Shown here in pieces: positions 1 through 7,166 of a stretch of 64,000 nucleotides of DNA (its first letter is position 1; each line of letters starts with the position of its first letter). Below the pieces are notes generated by a model that worked only from the letters and a program-made list of their open reading frames with translations, was not told the DNA's origin and made no database searches. A program made the translations under genes and the position numbers. Source of the DNA: Bradyrhizobium quebecense (lineage in GTDB: Bacteria; Pseudomonadota; Alphaproteobacteria; Rhizobiales; Xanthobacteraceae); the NCBI RefSeq assembly GCF_013373795.3, contig NZ_CP088022.1, positions 6,634,001 to 6,698,000 on the forward strand. Reading direction: 5' to 3'.

Positions 1-35
1 AATCTGTTGGGCAGCAATATTTCCTGGAATGACCG

Positions 36-1148
36 ATGGCGAACGACCTGCACGAGCATCTGATTGACCTGGCCTACGAGGCCGCGGTCATCCCCGAGTT
101 GTGGCCGAACCTGCTGCATCAGGTCGGCGCGATCGCGCGGGCGCGCGGTATCGTGCTGCTGACGGCAGCCCCGCACGATGTCCGCTGGGTCGCATCCCCC
201 GACATGCACGACGACACGGTTGCCTATGTCGAAGGCTGCTGGCACGAGCGCAACGGGCGGTTGCCACGCCTGCTCGCGGCCAATCATGCCGGCTTCCTGC
301 GCGACATCGACGTGTTCGATACGCCCGAGGAAGTGCAGCAGGATTTCCAGATCCGCGAGTTCTTCCGCCCACGCGGGCTCGGATGGGGCGCCGGTACCGC
401 GATCCCGGTGCCGAGCGGCGACGTGCTGATCTATAGCGTCGAGCGCGAATACCAGCACGGACCGATCGAGCGGGAAGCGATCGAGCAGCTCGACGCGCTG
501 CGCCCGCATCTGGCGCGGGCGGCGCTGCTGTCGGCCCGGCTTGGAATGGAGCGCGCCAGGGCGGCAACCGAGTCGCTGGCGATGCTTGGACTGCCCGCGG
601 CGGTGCTGCGGCGCGGCGGCCGTCTGATGACGGCCAACACGCTGTTCGACCGCCTGGTGCCCGACGTGATGCAGGATCGCACCGATCGCCTGACGCTGGC
701 GGCAGCTACCGCCGACGCGCTGTTCGCGCAGGCAGTGGCGGCGCTCGATCAGGGGCTCATCGGCGTCGAGGTCCGCTCGGTGCCGATCGCCGCACAGGAC
801 GATCGGCCGCCGCTGATCGTGCACCTGGTCCCGATCCAGGGCGCCGCGCGCGATCTGTTCGACCGCGCGCTGGCGATCGTGATCGTGACGCCGGTGGTGC
901 CATCGGAGGTGCCGACCGCGGAAGTGCTGCAAGGCCTGTTCGACCTGACGCCGGCCGAGGCGCGCGTCGCGCGCGGCATCGGCGAAGGACGAACCGTCGA
1001 GGCCATCGCCGTCGCATTCGGGATCTCTCGCGAAACGGTGCGCAACCAGCTCAAGGCCGTGCTGGCGAAGACCGGGCTCGGCCGACAGGTGGAATTGGCC
1101 GGACTGCTCGCCGGCGCCAAGGTGCCGCCGGGTTCGTCTGCCGACTGA
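36..1148 (+). CDS. LuxR-family transcriptional regulator
   Basis: A 370-residue protein with a C-terminal LuxR/GerE helix-turn-helix at about residues 303-358. The block runs from LTPAEARVARGIGEGRT through FGISRETVRNQLKAVLAKTG, the usual recognition-helix pattern. The first ~280 residues resemble the PAS/GAF-like sensor part of stand-alone LuxR regulators found in rhizobia, but I recognise no ligand-binding signature and no receiver domain, so this is not an obvious response regulator or autoinducer receptor. The ATG at 36 is the first in frame. Upstream sequence lies outside the window, so its partner genes are unknown. It converges on the following hydrolase with only 3 bases between stop codons. 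Regulator class is well supported; target genes are unknown. Confidence 0.85.
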   Translation: MANDLHEHLIDLAYEAAVIPELWPNLLHQVGAIARARGIVLLTAAPHDVRWVASPDMHDDTVAYVEGCWHERNGRLPRLLAANHAGFLRDIDVFDTPEEVQQDFQIREFFRPRGLGWGAGTAIPVPSGDVLIYSVEREYQHGPIEREAIEQLDALRPHLARAALLSARLGMERARAATESLAMLGLPAAVLRRGGRLMTANTLFDRLVPDVMQDRTDRLTLAAATADALFAQAVAALDQGLIGVEVRSVPIAAQDDRPPLIVHLVPIQGAARDLFDRALAIVIVTPVVPSEVPTAEVLQGLFDLTPAEARVARGIGEGRTVEAIAVAFGISRETVRNQLKAVLAKTGLGRQVELAGLLAGAKVPPGSSAD

Positions 1149-1151
1149 GAC

Positions 1152-1916
1152 TCAAGCTGCGTTCAGACGGGCCTGGAAGAAATCGCCAACACGGTTAACT
1201 GCATCGGCAGTCATTGGATCATTGTCGGCGAAGTCGAAGCCGTGCGCCTTGCCCGGATATCGGACGATCTCCGCCGCGGCGCCGACCGACTCGCCCAGCC
1301 TGACCAGCGCCTCACCGCTGGCAAGCGGCACGTTGCGGTCGGCCTCGCCGTGCAACTCGGTCATCGGCGGTAGATGTTTCACCTGCGGCGCGATCTTGTC
1401 GGGCATGCCGCCGTACAGCACGGCGAGCGCAGACACCCGCTCGTCACGGGCCGCCGCGGCCGCAGCAACGTAGCCGCCAAGCGAAAACCCGAGCAGTCCG
1501 ATCCGGCCGGAACTGTACGCGCCCGACAGCACCGCCGATAGTACCGCCGAGACCCGCGCGGCCCAGGCCTCGAAACGCCCGGTCTCGTAGGCCTCGCGGG
1601 TTTCGCGCGTGTTCAGCGTCCCGAATGCCTTCTCGTCGGCCGGGGTGTAGTAACGAACGAAATAAGCGTCGATGCCGTCTGCCGTCAGCGCTTTGACATA
1701 GCGCTGATAGGCCTGCGGCCTGAGATCGAAGCCGCGCGAGCCGTGCAGGACAAGCACGGCCGGCCGCTTGCCGCTGCGCTCCGAGGCAAACCGGCTGACC
1801 GTGACGCGGCCTTCGCCGGCATCGACGGTCAGCTGCTCGGCCGCCGCTGCAAGCGAAGACGCCGTCGCCAGCAGGGCAATGCCGCCAAGCAGGCTCCTTC
1901 GGCTGATCGCTTGCAT
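1152..1916 (-). CDS. Dienelactone-hydrolase-like alpha/beta hydrolase, exported
   Basis: A 254-residue protein. I start it at 1916 because this ATG opens a twin-arginine-like signal (SRRSLLGG followed by a hydrophobic Ala/Leu stretch) and has a GCGAGG ribosome site upstream. The longer frame to 2048 adds only low-complexity Arg-rich sequence. The mature part has the alpha/beta-hydrolase nucleophile elbow GFSLGG, an Asp in HGEADRNVPL and a His in GKAHGFDF, consistent with a Ser-Asp-His triad. In true dienelactone hydrolases the nucleophile is Cys, so the substrate may differ (ester or lactone hydrolysis in the periplasm is inferred). No operon partner. Confidence 0.8.
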   Translation of the reverse strand: MQAISRRSLLGGIALLATASSLAAAAEQLTVDAGEGRVTVSRFASERSGKRPAVLVLHGSRGFDLRPQAYQRYVKALTADGIDAYFVRYYTPADEKAFGTLNTRETREAYETGRFEAWAARVSAVLSAVLSGAYSSGRIGLLGFSLGGYVAAAAAARDERVSALAVLYGGMPDKIAPQVKHLPPMTELHGEADRNVPLASGEALVRLGESVGAAAEIVRYPGKAHGFDFADNDPMTADAVNRVGDFFQARLNAA

Positions 1917-2133
1917 CGAAACCTCGCCTGGACTGCGCGGCCGCCGGCCGGGCCGCGCCGCTATATCATGCCGAACCGCACGCCCGATAGAGCGTGCAAC
2001 CATCCGCCGGGCCACGCCCCTCGGGGCATCGAAGGATCGCATGTTCAAACGGCGCGGGTTGCGCTAGTGATACCTCCCCCTCCTCCCACCGCGCGCCCAC
2101 CCTGGCGCACGTCCAGTCAATGAGTGTATCTGA

Positions 2134-2439
2134 ATGGCCGAAGCCGACCTCGACGCCGTCATCCGGCAAACCGCAAGAGCGCAGACCAAGGCCGTGATGG
2201 CGGCTGCCAAGAAGCGCCAGGCCGTCTGGGTCGCGCGCGCCGCCAAGGCCAAGGACAAGGAGACCAAGGCGCGCTTCCGCTTCCTGGCCAAGAGCACGAT
2301 CCTGAACGCGACCGCGACCGCCAAGCGGTTGCAGAACTCGGCAGAGAACGCCGCCGACGCCTATGCCCGCGCCATGAAGAAGGCGATGGAAGAGCCGCCG
2401 CCGGCCAGCAAGCCTGCGAAGAAGAAAGCGGACGCCTAG
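2134..2439 (+). CDS. Small Lys/Ala-rich hypothetical protein
   Basis: A 101-residue, strongly basic and helical protein with no membrane segment. Residues ~8-80 are rich in Ala, Lys and Arg (for example AKAKDKETKARFRFLAKST), and a Pro/Lys tail PPPASKPAKKKADA resembles the C-termini of nucleic-acid-binding or histone-like proteins. I cannot assign a family. The gene ends 13 bases before the glutathione S-transferase start, so the two probably share a transcript. The ribosome site is weak. DNA or RNA binding is inferred only from composition. Confidence 0.6.
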   Translation: MAEADLDAVIRQTARAQTKAVMAAAKKRQAVWVARAAKAKDKETKARFRFLAKSTILNATATAKRLQNSAENAADAYARAMKKAMEEPPPASKPAKKKADA

Positions 2440-2452
2440 TTAAGGAGCGCGC

Positions 2453-3094
2453 ATGCTCATCGTTCACCATCTCGGCAAGTCGCAATCGGAACGGATCGTC
2501 TGGCTGTGCGAGGAGCTGGAAATCCCCTACGAGCTGAAGCACACCACGCGCGATCCGGTCACGATGCTGGCGCCGGCCGACTACAAGGCGCTGCACCCGA
2601 TCGGCGCCGCGCCCGTCATCACCGACGGCGCCCTGGTGCTGGCCGAATCCGGTGCGGTCGTCGAGTATATCGTCGCAAGATACGGCAATGGACGGCTGAC
2701 GCTGACATCAGACCATCCCGACTTCGCGCAGTTCCTGTACTGGTTTCACTTCGCCAACGGCACGCTGCAGGCGCAGATGGGCCGCAGCATGATCCTGAAC
2801 CGGCTCAACCTCGCGGCCGACAATCCGATGCTGATAGCGACCAAAGCGCGGGTCGACCGCTCGTTCGATCTGATCGAGGCACGCGTCCGCGACGCCGAAT
2901 ATCTCGCGGGCGAGGCGTTCACGACGGCCGATATCATGATCGGCTTTTCGCTGACGACGATGCGCTATTTCCTGCCCTACGACCTCGGCCGCTGCCCCAA
3001 CATCAGGAATTATCTCGGCCGCATCGCCGCACGCCCGGCCTATCAGCGCGCGATGCAGAAGGGCGATCCGGGCATGGCGCTGCTGCTGACGTGA
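2453..3094 (+). CDS. Glutathione S-transferase family protein
   Basis: A 213-residue protein of normal GST length. The N-terminal thioredoxin-like domain contains LGKSQSERIVWLCEEL and the cis-Pro region GAAPVITDG followed by LAESGAVVEYI, the glutathione-binding ESxA pattern. The helical C-terminal domain contains YLAGEAFTTADIMIGF, the conserved N-capping/hydrophobic staple region. AAGGAG at 2442-2447 supports the ATG at 2453. It would conjugate glutathione to electrophiles or act as a peroxidase in the cytoplasm; the substrate is not predictable. It lies in a + strand run with the basic protein upstream and DUF1697 immediately downstream. Confidence 0.88.
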   Translation: MLIVHHLGKSQSERIVWLCEELEIPYELKHTTRDPVTMLAPADYKALHPIGAAPVITDGALVLAESGAVVEYIVARYGNGRLTLTSDHPDFAQFLYWFHFANGTLQAQMGRSMILNRLNLAADNPMLIATKARVDRSFDLIEARVRDAEYLAGEAFTTADIMIGFSLTTMRYFLPYDLGRCPNIRNYLGRIAARPAYQRAMQKGDPGMALLLT

Positions 3095-3101
3095 GGCCGT
3101 G

Positions 3102-3626
3102 ATGCCGCGTTCTGTCGCCTTGCTGCGCGCGGTCAATGTCGGCGGCACCGGCAAGCTGCCGATGACCGAGTTGATGGCGATGTGCGTCGACGAGGGATTT
3201 ACCGACGTGCAGACTTACATCGCCAGCGGCAATGTCGTGTTCTCCTCGAAGCTCGGCGCGCCTAAGGTCAAGGCCGCGCTGGAGAAGCGACTGCACGCCT
3301 ATGCCGGCAAGCCGGTTGGCGTCGCAGTGCGGAGCGCGGACGAGATCGCCGCGGTGCTGAAAGCCAATCCGTTTCCGAAAGCGCCGCCGAACACGACCGT
3401 CGCGATCTTCCTCGACGAGCCGCCACCCAAAGACGCCCTGAAGGACGTCAAGGGCCAACAGGACGAGCAAATGCGCCTCGGCAAGCGCGAGATCTATGTC
3501 GCCTATGGCAGCGGCATGGGCCGCTCGAAGCTGAAGATTCCCGCCGCCGCCAACGGCACCGCGCGCAACCTCAACACGATCGCGAAGCTCGCCGAGCTCG
3601 CGGCCCAGGACCCGTCATCCTTGTAA
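3102..3626 (+). CDS. DUF1697 family protein
   Basis: A 174-residue cytoplasmic protein beginning ALLRAVNVGGTGKLPM and continuing with YIASGNVVFSS, the conserved N-terminal signature of DUF1697, a family of unknown biochemical function. ATG at 3102 is preferred to the GTG at 3099 because of the GAGG at 3093-3096. The 3' end is altered by the adjacent insertion sequence. The last residues read D-P-S-S-L then TAA, and the final TG plus TAA come from the element. Restoring the uninterrupted repeat gives TCC TGA, one residue shorter. Function is therefore probably intact. Confidence 0.85.
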   Translation: MPRSVALLRAVNVGGTGKLPMTELMAMCVDEGFTDVQTYIASGNVVFSSKLGAPKVKAALEKRLHAYAGKPVGVAVRSADEIAAVLKANPFPKAPPNTTVAIFLDEPPPKDALKDVKGQQDEQMRLGKREIYVAYGSGMGRSKLKIPAAANGTARNLNTIAKLAELAAQDPSSL

Positions 3627-3798
3627 GTCTCGAATCGCCGGATCGGCTAGAATGTCCGGCGCGGTGACGGACGGGAGACCGCTTCATCCCAGGGCATCGA
3701 AGCCCGAACCTCAGCGCGGCGCCCCGTCCGTTGTTCCATTGAACCCGAACAGTCGCGAGGGCCGCCTGGCGAGCCCGATTGCGCAAGGAGGGGTGCAG
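3622..3798 (+). ncRNA. Candidate bridge RNA of the IS110 element
   Basis: The non-coding left end folds by eye into two lobes. Lobe 1: a 9-bp stem 3667-3675 / 3723-3731, an inner CCGC/GCGG stem (3679-3682 / 3716-3719), an internal loop, and a terminal GGGC/GCCC hairpin (3692-3695 / 3702-3705). The 5' side of the loop has TCATCC (3684-3689), identical to the left target 3615-3620. The 3' side has ACCTCAG (3708-3714), the reverse complement of the right target CTGAGGT (4747-4753). Lobe 2: ACAGTCGC (3749-3756) is identical to the element right end 4740-4747, next to another GGGC/GCCC hairpin (3759-3762 / 3773-3776). CAAG at 3784-3787 could pair with CTTG at the left end. This is the guide arrangement known for IS621 bridge RNA. 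Transcription is not shown here. Confidence 0.75.
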
Positions 3799-4731
3799 AT
3801 GGAAGCGATCTATGTTGGCATTGATGTGTCGAAGGACCGGTTGGACGTGCATGTCCGTCCGGGCGAGGAAGCCTTTGCCGTGGCGCGTGACGGCAAAGGC
3901 TTGGAAGAGCTCGTTGCGCGCTTGCAGGCGATCTCGCCGGTGCTGATTGCGGTAGAGGCAACTGGCGGCTTCGAGACGATCGTTGCTGCTGCGCTGGCCG
4001 GCGCCCAGCTGCCGCTGGTGGTGGTCAACCCGGCCCAAATCCGGCACTTCGCGCAGGCGGTTGGTCAGCGTGCCAAGACGGACCCGATCGATGCGGCGGT
4101 GATCGCGCGGTTTGTCGAGGCCGTGAAGCCGGAGCCACGTGCCATGCCGGATCAGGAAGCTCGGCTGCTGGCTGAGCTGGTCAGCCGCCGACGGCAGATC
4201 ATCGAGATGATCGTTGCCGAGCGTCAGCGCGAGAAGCGCGCCGAGAACGTCCGCGTCCGCAAGAGCCTTGCCCGCCATATCAAGGTCCTCGAGAAGGAGC
4301 TGCCGGAGATCGACAACGACATCGACACGCTGGTGCGCGGCTCGCCAGTCTGGCGCGCCAAGGAGGAGCTGCTGGTCAGCTTTCCTGGTGTGAGCAACAC
4401 CCTCGCGCGGACCTTCCTTGCCGAGGTGCCGGAGCTCGGCACGCTCAATCGGCGCCAGATTGCGAGCCTCGCCGGTCTTGCCCCGTTCACCCGCCAGTCG
4501 GGCCGCTGGAAGGGCAAGAGCATGATCGGCGGCGGAAGAGCCAAGCTGCGTGCCGGGCTCTACATGGCCGCTCTGTCGGCCAGCCGATACCATCCGCAGC
4601 TCAAGGTCTTCTACCGGCGCCTGGTGACCGCTGGAAAGCCCAAGATGGTCGCCCTCATCGCCGTTGCGCGCAAAGTCCTTACAACCCTCAACGCCATGCT
4701 CAGGGACCAAAAACCATGGCAACCCGCTTGA
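3799..4731 (+). CDS. IS110-family DEDD transposase/recombinase
   Basis: A 310-residue, apparently intact transposase. The ATG at 3799 is chosen because AAGGAGGGG (3785-3793) precedes it and the protein then begins with the RuvC-like motif YVGIDVSKDRLDVHV (Asp9). Further acidic residues lie in AVEATGGFE and KTDPIDAAVIARF. The C-terminal transposase domain contains SFPGVSNTLARTF, LAGLAPFTRQSGRWKGK (candidate catalytic Ser) and the helix RAGLYMAALSASRYHP. It catalyses excision to a circular intermediate and RNA-guided insertion. The start codon region (ATGGAA) can pair with TTCCAT at 3734-3739 in the candidate bridge RNA. Confidence 0.93.
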   Translation: MEAIYVGIDVSKDRLDVHVRPGEEAFAVARDGKGLEELVARLQAISPVLIAVEATGGFETIVAAALAGAQLPLVVVNPAQIRHFAQAVGQRAKTDPIDAAVIARFVEAVKPEPRAMPDQEARLLAELVSRRRQIIEMIVAERQREKRAENVRVRKSLARHIKVLEKELPEIDNDIDTLVRGSPVWRAKEELLVSFPGVSNTLARTFLAEVPELGTLNRRQIASLAGLAPFTRQSGRWKGKSMIGGGRAKLRAGLYMAALSASRYHPQLKVFYRRLVTAGKPKMVALIAVARKVLTTLNAMLRDQKPWQPA

Positions 4732-4747
4732 CCAAGAACACAGTCGC

Positions 4748-4843
4748 TGAGGTGCGAGCGCAGCGAGCCTCGAAGGATGAATGGCCACCAGCCGGGCCGT
4801 GCATCCTTCGAGGCTCGCTCCGCTCGTGCCTCAGGATGACGGG
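4748..4843. repeat. Palindromic intergenic repeat (CCGTCATCCTGAGG family), interrupted by the IS110 element
   Basis: Two 32-base arms, 4748-4779 and 4802-4833, are inverted copies with three mismatches. They begin TGAGGTGCGAGCG and end in CTCGAAGGATG, and the outer CAGGATGACGGGT follows. The matching outer CCCGTCATCCT of the left arm now lies at 3611-3621, on the other side of the insertion sequence. A transcript would fold into a long hairpin between the upstream genes and the convergent threonine ammonia-lyase gene. Confidence 0.85.
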
Positions 4844-4878
4844 TTAGGTGCTTCGACTCGCGGATAGGAGCAGCGTCG

Positions 4879-6117
4879 CTAGCTCTCCCGCACCGCGAAT
4901 CCTTCGGCGCCGAGCGTCGCCAGCACCTCTTCCAGATGGGCGCGGTCGCGGGTTTCGATTACGAGTTCGAGCAGCGTCGCCTTCGCCGGCAGGTCGGAGA
5001 AGGTGCGCTGATGCGAAACCTCGATGATGTTCGCGCCGGCGTCCGCAAGCAGGATCGACACCGCCGCGAGCTGGCCGGGCCGATCGACGATGTCGAGCGC
5101 CAGTTGCGTCAGCCGCCCCTCGCGCGCCAGCTCGCGGGTCAGGACCGAAGCGATCAGCCTGGTGTCGATATTGCCGCCGGTGAGCACGAGGCCGACATTG
5201 CGGCCGGCAAAGCGGCCGGGTGCCGCGAGCACTGCCGCGAGGCCGGCGGCGCCGGCGCCCTCGACCACCGTCTTCTCGATCGAGATCAGGGTCGCGACCG
5301 CGCGCTCGATCTGGTCCTCGCTGACCAGCACGATGTCGTCGACGAGATCGCGGACGATTCTGGTGGTGATCTGCCCGGGCGCCTTGACCGCGATGCCCTC
5401 GGCAAGCGTGTCGCCGCGCATCGGCAGCTGCTCGCCTTTGACGGCATTGTACATCGACGGATAGAGCTGGGCCTGCACGCCGACGATCTGCACCGACGGC
5501 TTGATCGCCTTGGCGGCGGTGGCGATGCCTGAGATCAGCCCGCCGCCGCCGATCGGCACCACCAGGATATCGAGCTCCGGCACCGCCGCGAGCATTTCGA
5601 GCCCGATCGTGCCCTGTCCGGCAATGATCAGCGGATCGTCATAGGGATGGATCAGGATCAGGCCGCGCTCGGCGGCATACGCGCTGACGAACGCGAAGCA
5701 TTCTTCCAGCGTCTGCCCGGTGATGATGACCTCGGCGCCGTGCCGCCTGGTGTTTTCGATCTTCACCATCGGCGTGCCAATTGGCATCACGATGGTGGCG
5801 GGGATGCCGAGCCGCTTGGCGTGATAGGCGACGCCCTGGGCGTGATTGCCGGCCGACATCGCGATCACCCCGCGCTTGCGCTCTTCGGGGGACAGCGCCT
5901 GCAGCCTGTTCAGCGCACCGCGCTCCTTGAAGGTCGAGGTGAATTGCAGGTTCTCGAATTTGAGGAACAGGCGGCAGCCGCAGATCTCGCCCAGCGTGCG
6001 GCTCTCGTTGCACGCCGTGACCATGACCGAATCCCGGATCACGTCGGCGGCACGGCGCACGTCAGCAAGAGTGACGTCAGCAGGAGTTACGGCGGTAGTA
6101 TCGGAAGGATGCGGCAT
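4879..6117 (-). CDS. Threonine ammonia-lyase (threonine dehydratase)
   Basis: A 412-residue PLP enzyme that deaminates threonine (or serine) to 2-oxobutanoate, the entry to isoleucine synthesis or threonine catabolism. The PLP-lysine motif is FTSTFKERGAL near residue 60, the phosphate-binding loop is GGGGLISGIA near residue 190, and residues ~335-412 form a single ACT-like domain (LALDIVDRPGQLAAVSILLADAGANI). The single C-terminal domain and ~410-residue length fit the short threonine ammonia-lyase type found in many alphaproteobacteria; whether it is the biosynthetic or catabolic isoform cannot be decided. It is transcribed alone, with a small zinc-ribbon gene 66 bases upstream on the same strand. 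Confidence 0.92.
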   Translation of the reverse strand: MPHPSDTTAVTPADVTLADVRRAADVIRDSVMVTACNESRTLGEICGCRLFLKFENLQFTSTFKERGALNRLQALSPEERKRGVIAMSAGNHAQGVAYHAKRLGIPATIVMPIGTPMVKIENTRRHGAEVIITGQTLEECFAFVSAYAAERGLILIHPYDDPLIIAGQGTIGLEMLAAVPELDILVVPIGGGGLISGIATAAKAIKPSVQIVGVQAQLYPSMYNAVKGEQLPMRGDTLAEGIAVKAPGQITTRIVRDLVDDIVLVSEDQIERAVATLISIEKTVVEGAGAAGLAAVLAAPGRFAGRNVGLVLTGGNIDTRLIASVLTRELAREGRLTQLALDIVDRPGQLAAVSILLADAGANIIEVSHQRTFSDLPAKATLLELVIETRDRAHLEEVLATLGAEGFAVRES

Positions 6118-6183
6118 CGGGTTTCGCTTTGGACCGTTTCGTCGGACGGAACCTAGCGTGTTTCGGCGCCGAAAACGACCGCG

Positions 6184-6333
6184 CTATCGCTCGGTCAATG
6201 CCTCTTCCTCCGGCTTGGCCGGCCCGGCCAGCTCGATCTCATCGCATTTGGGGCAAACCAGCGCGGTCCGGAAATGCTTGTCGAGCACAATGGTGCGCGT
6301 CCTGCCGCACCGGCAGCGCATCGGCTTGTCCAT
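6184..6333 (-). CDS. Small zinc-ribbon protein, 49 aa
   Basis: A 49-residue reading frame starting with MDKPMRCRCGRTRTIVL and continuing LVCPKCDEIEL. Cysteines at 7 and 9 and a CPKC pair at 27/30 give a CxC-17-CxxC zinc-ribbon pattern. The tail is acidic (PEEEALTER). No rival frame is longer on either strand here, and the composition is coding-like. Its role is unknown; such minimal zinc ribbons often bind nucleic acid or act as protein adaptors, which is inference. It precedes the threonine ammonia-lyase gene on the same strand. Confidence 0.6.
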   Translation of the reverse strand: MDKPMRCRCGRTRTIVLDKHFRTALVCPKCDEIELAGPAKPEEEALTER

Positions 6334-6422
6334 GGAAGATCGACCCGGGTTCGAGATGCAAGGAAAGCGTGCGCTTAGCTATCCCGGTCCGGTTAATCCA
6401 ATATGACGTGCCGCTGGAAAAA

Positions 6423-6578
6423 TCAGAAGAAGCCCGCGCTGAGATCGAGACCGTAGCTCGCCCTGAGCACCGCGACGAACAGGACCGCGAAGCCGAACAG
6501 CAGGACATGCCGGGCGATGCTGCTCCGAAGCGAATTGGCCGGAAACACGCGTGCGATCGATTGAGCCAAAGCAGTCAT
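6423..6578 (-). CDS. Small single-pass membrane protein, 51 aa
   Basis: A 51-residue frame with a good ribosome site: GGAGG lies 8 bases before the ATG at 6578. Residues ~1-22 are amphipathic with Arg (IARVFPANSLRSSIARH), and residues ~25-39 are a hydrophobic segment (LLFGFAVLFVAVL), followed by a short RASYGLDLSAGFF tail. This is typical of small inner-membrane proteins. No family is recognised. It lies between the zinc-ribbon gene and a winged-helix-like protein, all on the minus strand. Confidence 0.6.
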   Translation of the reverse strand: MTALAQSIARVFPANSLRSSIARHVLLFGFAVLFVAVLRASYGLDLSAGFF

Positions 6579-6632
6579 TTGCGACCTCCAGAGCCACGTC
6601 CCGAAGTTAGGTCGCGCGCAGAGCTATGAGGT

Positions 6633-7043
6633 TCAACGCGGCTCGCGGAACGGCCGGCGGCGCACCGATGCGCTCGGCTCCGGGTTACGCTGTGGCCGTG
6701 CCCTGTTCCTGAAGCGGTGACCGACCACGATCAGCTTGCCTTCTTCGCGGATCGCGGCCTCGGCCAATGGCTCAAGCGGTAGATTGTCCTGGGTGACGGC
6801 CTCCAGCGCGCGCAGGAACTCACGACCGGCCGCTGTGATCTCCCAGCCTTCGGCGTCACGCAGCACGTAGCCATTGCTAAAGATGTCGAGTTCGGGAACC
6901 CGCGACGCGAGGCGCTTGATCCGCGCATGCCAATCCTCGCCGCTCGACGAGAGGATAGCGAGGTCGTGCTTGAGTGAATCGAGCGTGGCTCTGCCGCTGA
7001 CGTGACTGGCCAATATTTTTAAGATCGCAACCTGTATGCTCAA
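6633..7043 (-). CDS. Hypothetical protein, winged-helix-like N-terminus
   Basis: A 136-residue protein using a TTG start at 7043. The N-terminal 85 residues (VAILKILASHVSGRATLDSLKHDL ... RVPELDIFSNGYVLRDAEGWEITAAGREFL) have the helix-helix-wing pattern of small DNA-binding or restriction-endonuclease-associated winged-helix domains, ending in a typical ITxxGREFL helix. The C-terminus is a basic, disordered tail (RNRARPQRNPEP...RRRPF). A role in transcriptional control is inferred from shape only. The start codon is uncertain because the ribosome site is weak. Confidence 0.6.
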   Translation of the reverse strand: MSIQVAILKILASHVSGRATLDSLKHDLAILSSSGEDWHARIKRLASRVPELDIFSNGYVLRDAEGWEITAAGREFLRALEAVTQDNLPLEPLAEAAIREEGKLIVVGHRFRNRARPQRNPEPSASVRRRPFREPR

Positions 7044-7166
7044 CTCGACGCCTCGACCGCCACGGTTCTTTTTGTTCTGCGCAGCCGATCTGGAAATTAT
7101 CGCGCTGATGACTCAGGCGTCCAGTCATCAGCGCCAGTTATCCAGAGACGGCATGACGGTATCGAT

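Larger units (their letters stand above)
3620..4746 (+). mobile_element. IS110-family insertion sequence (IS110 group), inserted in a palindromic repeat
   Basis: The element carries one DEDD transposase and a 177-nt non-coding left end, with a very short right end after the transposase stop, which is the layout of the IS110 group. Boundaries are deduced from the target. The left flank ends CCCGTCATCCT and the right flank starts CTGAGGTGCG. The opposite arm of the same repeat (4831-4843, reverse complement ACCCGTCATCCTG) shows that the uninterrupted sequence is CCGTCATCCTGAGG. The element thus lies between two CT dinucleotides (3620-3621 and 4747-4748), the core known for IS621. No terminal inverted repeats or longer target duplication are seen, as expected. 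Confidence 0.85.
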
